Shown here piece after piece: positions 60,208-64,000 of a stretch of DNA of 64,000 bases. Position numbers and translations under genes: made by a program. Positions within the stretch are counted from its first letter, which is position 1, and every line of letters begins with the position of its first letter. This stretch comes from CADEED01 sp041395625 (GTDB lineage: Bacteria > Pseudomonadota > Gammaproteobacteria > Steroidobacterales > Steroidobacteraceae): positions 62,001 through 126,000 of the forward strand of contig JAWLAE010000002.1 in NCBI GenBank assembly GCA_041395625.1, written 5' to 3'. Below the pieces are notes generated by a model. The model did no database searches. It saw only the letters and a program-made list of their open reading frames with translations, and was not told the origin of the DNA.

Positions 60208-61611
60208 ATGTCCGCTGGATTGGTGAAGAAGTCACGCTGGCTGCCGCCGCTGGTGCGCAAGGGTCTGGTGGTTGGTGCGGTCATGGTGCTGCTGCTGATC
60301 GCACTCTCAATGGTCAGTGGCTTGATCGGCGAGCGCTTGCAAGCGCGCGCAGATGCAGTCGCCAACGTCGAGCGTTCGGTCGGCGGTGCGCAGACCACCG
60401 GCGGGGTCCTGTTGAGCGTCCCGGTTGTCACCCAGCGAGTGGTCGAGCAGCGCGTCAAGGTGAGGGACGACTTCCAGGACGAACGCACGGTCAAGGAACG
60501 CCGGGTGGAGAATGTGCGCAGCGTGCTGCACGTCCTGCCGGACACGCTCAATGTACAGGTCAAGTTGACGGTGCAGCCAAAGCGCTCTGGGCTCTACCGT
60601 GTGCCAACCTATTCAGCGCTGGTCACGATATCCGGCGAGTTCGCGGCGCGAGATCTCGTGGAGCTGCGGCGCGTCGAGGCCAGCCGGCAGGTGCTCTTCG
60701 ATGAGGGGACGCTCGCCTTGCTGGGCTCCGAAGCCCGCACACTGCGGACTGTGCGCGACTTCAGGATTGCGGGTCAGGTCCTCGACTTGCAGAACGGCAG
60801 CTACGCGGGCTATACCGGGCCAGCCGTGAGAGTGGCACCGGGCCTACTGAAGAGCGCGAGCACAATTCCCTTTACCGCGCAGTTGGAACTAGTGGGCAGC
60901 TCCGCTCTGATGGTCCTGCCGCTGGCCCGTACGGCTGAGACCCGGCTCGAATCCGACTGGCCGCATCCGAAATTCCTTGGAGGCCAGAGCCCAATGCAGG
61001 AGGCAACGACAGCGAGCGGGTTCACGGCCAGTTGGTCGACGCTCGGCCTCAGTCGCAGCTTCGGCCAGTTCTGGTACGGCCATTCGGTCGACAATGGCAG
61101 TGACGCTGCGACGGCGTTCGGCGATGCAGCGATAGGTGTGGAGCAATACCTGCCGGTCGATGTCTATCAGCGCAACCATCGTGCCGTCCACTACGCCGTG
61201 CTGGTCATTGCTCTCACGTTGCTGGCCTTCTTCATGTGGGAGCATGCTGGCCGGATGCCGTTGCATGGTATGCACTACTTGTTCGTCGGTCTGGCGTTGG
61301 CGGTGTTCTATGTCGTGCTGCTCGCGCTATCCGAGCATCTGGCGTTCGGACTGGCGTATCTGCTCGCCGCGGCGGCCCTGGTCAGCTTGGTCACCGCATA
61401 TCTGGCTGGTGTTGTCGGTGATGTCAGCAAGGCGGCCGCTGCGGGTGCAGGCCTTGGCGGGCTGTATGCCACGCTGTATCTGATCCTGATCTCCGAAGAC
61501 TATGCGCTACTGATGGGGGCAACGCTGCTGTTCTGCGTGCTCGCCGCGGTCATGCTGACGACCCGCCGCTTCGACTGGTCGTCAGTCGGTAAACGGTCGG
61601 ACGCTGCCTGA
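60208..61611 (+). CDS. creD: inner-membrane protein CreD
   Basis: 467 aa. One N-terminal transmembrane helix (about residues 17-36), a large periplasmic domain (SVGGAQTTGGVLLSVPVVTQ, YRVPTYSALVTISGEF, GVEQYLPVDVYQRNHRAVHY), and five to six C-terminal helices starting with YAVLVIALTLLAFFMWEHAG and including GMHYLFVGLALAVFYVVLLA. CreD is regulated by the CreBC two-component system in enterics and contributes to envelope integrity. GGGAGAGG (60197-60204) precedes the ATG. No creBC in the window. Its stop codon lies inside a strong hairpin. Confidence 0.92.
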   Translation: MSAGLVKKSRWLPPLVRKGLVVGAVMVLLLIALSMVSGLIGERLQARADAVANVERSVGGAQTTGGVLLSVPVVTQRVVEQRVKVRDDFQDERTVKERRVENVRSVLHVLPDTLNVQVKLTVQPKRSGLYRVPTYSALVTISGEFAARDLVELRRVEASRQVLFDEGTLALLGSEARTLRTVRDFRIAGQVLDLQNGSYAGYTGPAVRVAPGLLKSASTIPFTAQLELVGSSALMVLPLARTAETRLESDWPHPKFLGGQSPMQEATTASGFTASWSTLGLSRSFGQFWYGHSVDNGSDAATAFGDAAIGVEQYLPVDVYQRNHRAVHYAVLVIALTLLAFFMWEHAGRMPLHGMHYLFVGLALAVFYVVLLALSEHLAFGLAYLLAAAALVSLVTAYLAGVVGDVSKAAAAGAGLGGLYATLYLILISEDYALLMGATLLFCVLAAVMLTTRRFDWSSVGKRSDAA

Positions 61612-61623
61612 GCGCCCGACCGT
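61593..61623. terminator. bidirectional terminator-like hairpin between creD and acnA
   Basis: ACGGTCGG(61593-61600)/CCGACCGT(61616-61623) plus inner CGCT/AGCG with one A-C mismatch; loop GCCTG. It spans the creD stop codon. On the minus strand a TTT follows, giving a weak U-tract for acnA. Confidence 0.6.
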
Positions 61624-61640
61624 CACCCTCGCGAGAACTG

Positions 61641-64000
<2,360 letters not shown>

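Overview
This is a GC-rich (roughly 63-65% by eye), densely coding bacterial chromosome segment with 50 protein genes, mostly in short operons with 1-8 bp stop/start overlaps. No rRNA, tRNA, CRISPR array, insertion sequence or prophage was seen. A fused aspartokinase-homoserine dehydrogenase ThrA followed by thrB and thrC, FadH-type dienoyl-CoA reductase, CreD, and three 'VVTARKRE...' TonB receptors point to a catabolically versatile, non-enteric Gammaproteobacterium (Steroidobacter/Nevskia/Xanthomonadales-like). This placement is inference.

Layout. 1-5303: glycogen/maltodextrin operon glgB (5'-truncated by the window edge), glgX, malQ. 5300-9404: FAD hydroxylase (-), serine beta-lactamase-like hydrolase and mmsA (+). 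9518-19135: a Tad/Flp (type IVc) pilus locus of 11 genes: pilin, TadG-like, TadE-like, an unknown exported protein, a second tiny pilin-like gene (58 aa), cpaB, cpaC, an FHA-cpaF fusion, tadB, tadC and a second TadE-like gene. cpaA (prepilin peptidase) and cpaE/tadZ are absent. 19148-26925: MocA-like nucleotidyltransferase and Rieske oxygenase (-) divergent from two tandem paralogous TonB receptors (+). 26949-39212: acyl-CoA/aromatic-type catabolism: enoyl-CoA hydratase, SDR, PuuE-like deacetylase, amidase, PaaK-like CoA ligase, MmgE/PrpD, a methyltransferase, a 120-aa unknown, and a group that looks like methylsuccinyl-CoA dehydrogenase (mcd), mesaconyl-CoA hydratase (mch) and mesaconyl-CoA C1-C4 CoA transferase (mct). 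The mct gene is interrupted by one in-frame TGA where relatives carry Trp. 39297-42581: IorB-like molybdenum hydroxylase and XdhC. 42683-48070: thrABC and a NERD-like membrane protein. 48122-53780 (-): tatD, two tandem CpcT/CpeT-like secreted proteins and a third TonB receptor. 53885-58352 (+): small exported protein, fadH, YgjP-like metallopeptidase, kynA. 58407-64000: DUF1838 Tat protein, HAD-IB phosphatase, creD and aconitase acnA (N-terminus beyond the window).

How the genes fit together. The outer-membrane receptors next to a Rieske oxygenase, CoA ligase, acyl-CoA dehydrogenase, hydratases and CoA transferase suggest uptake and CoA-dependent breakdown of hydrophobic or branched substrates. 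The Mcd/Mch/Mct set handles branched C5 dicarboxylyl-CoA esters, and MmsA and aconitase would connect to central metabolism. Three enzymes of molybdenum hydroxylase biogenesis or function (MocA-like, IorB-like, XdhC) are scattered through the window.

Most worth a second look: the TGA-interrupted mct inside an ethylmalonyl-CoA/3-hydroxypropionate-type module; the Tad locus with an FHA-CpaF fusion whose phosphothreonine-binding residues look lost and whose first pilin gene is bracketed by two RNA hairpins; and the paired CpeT-like proteins in a genome with no sign of photosynthesis.
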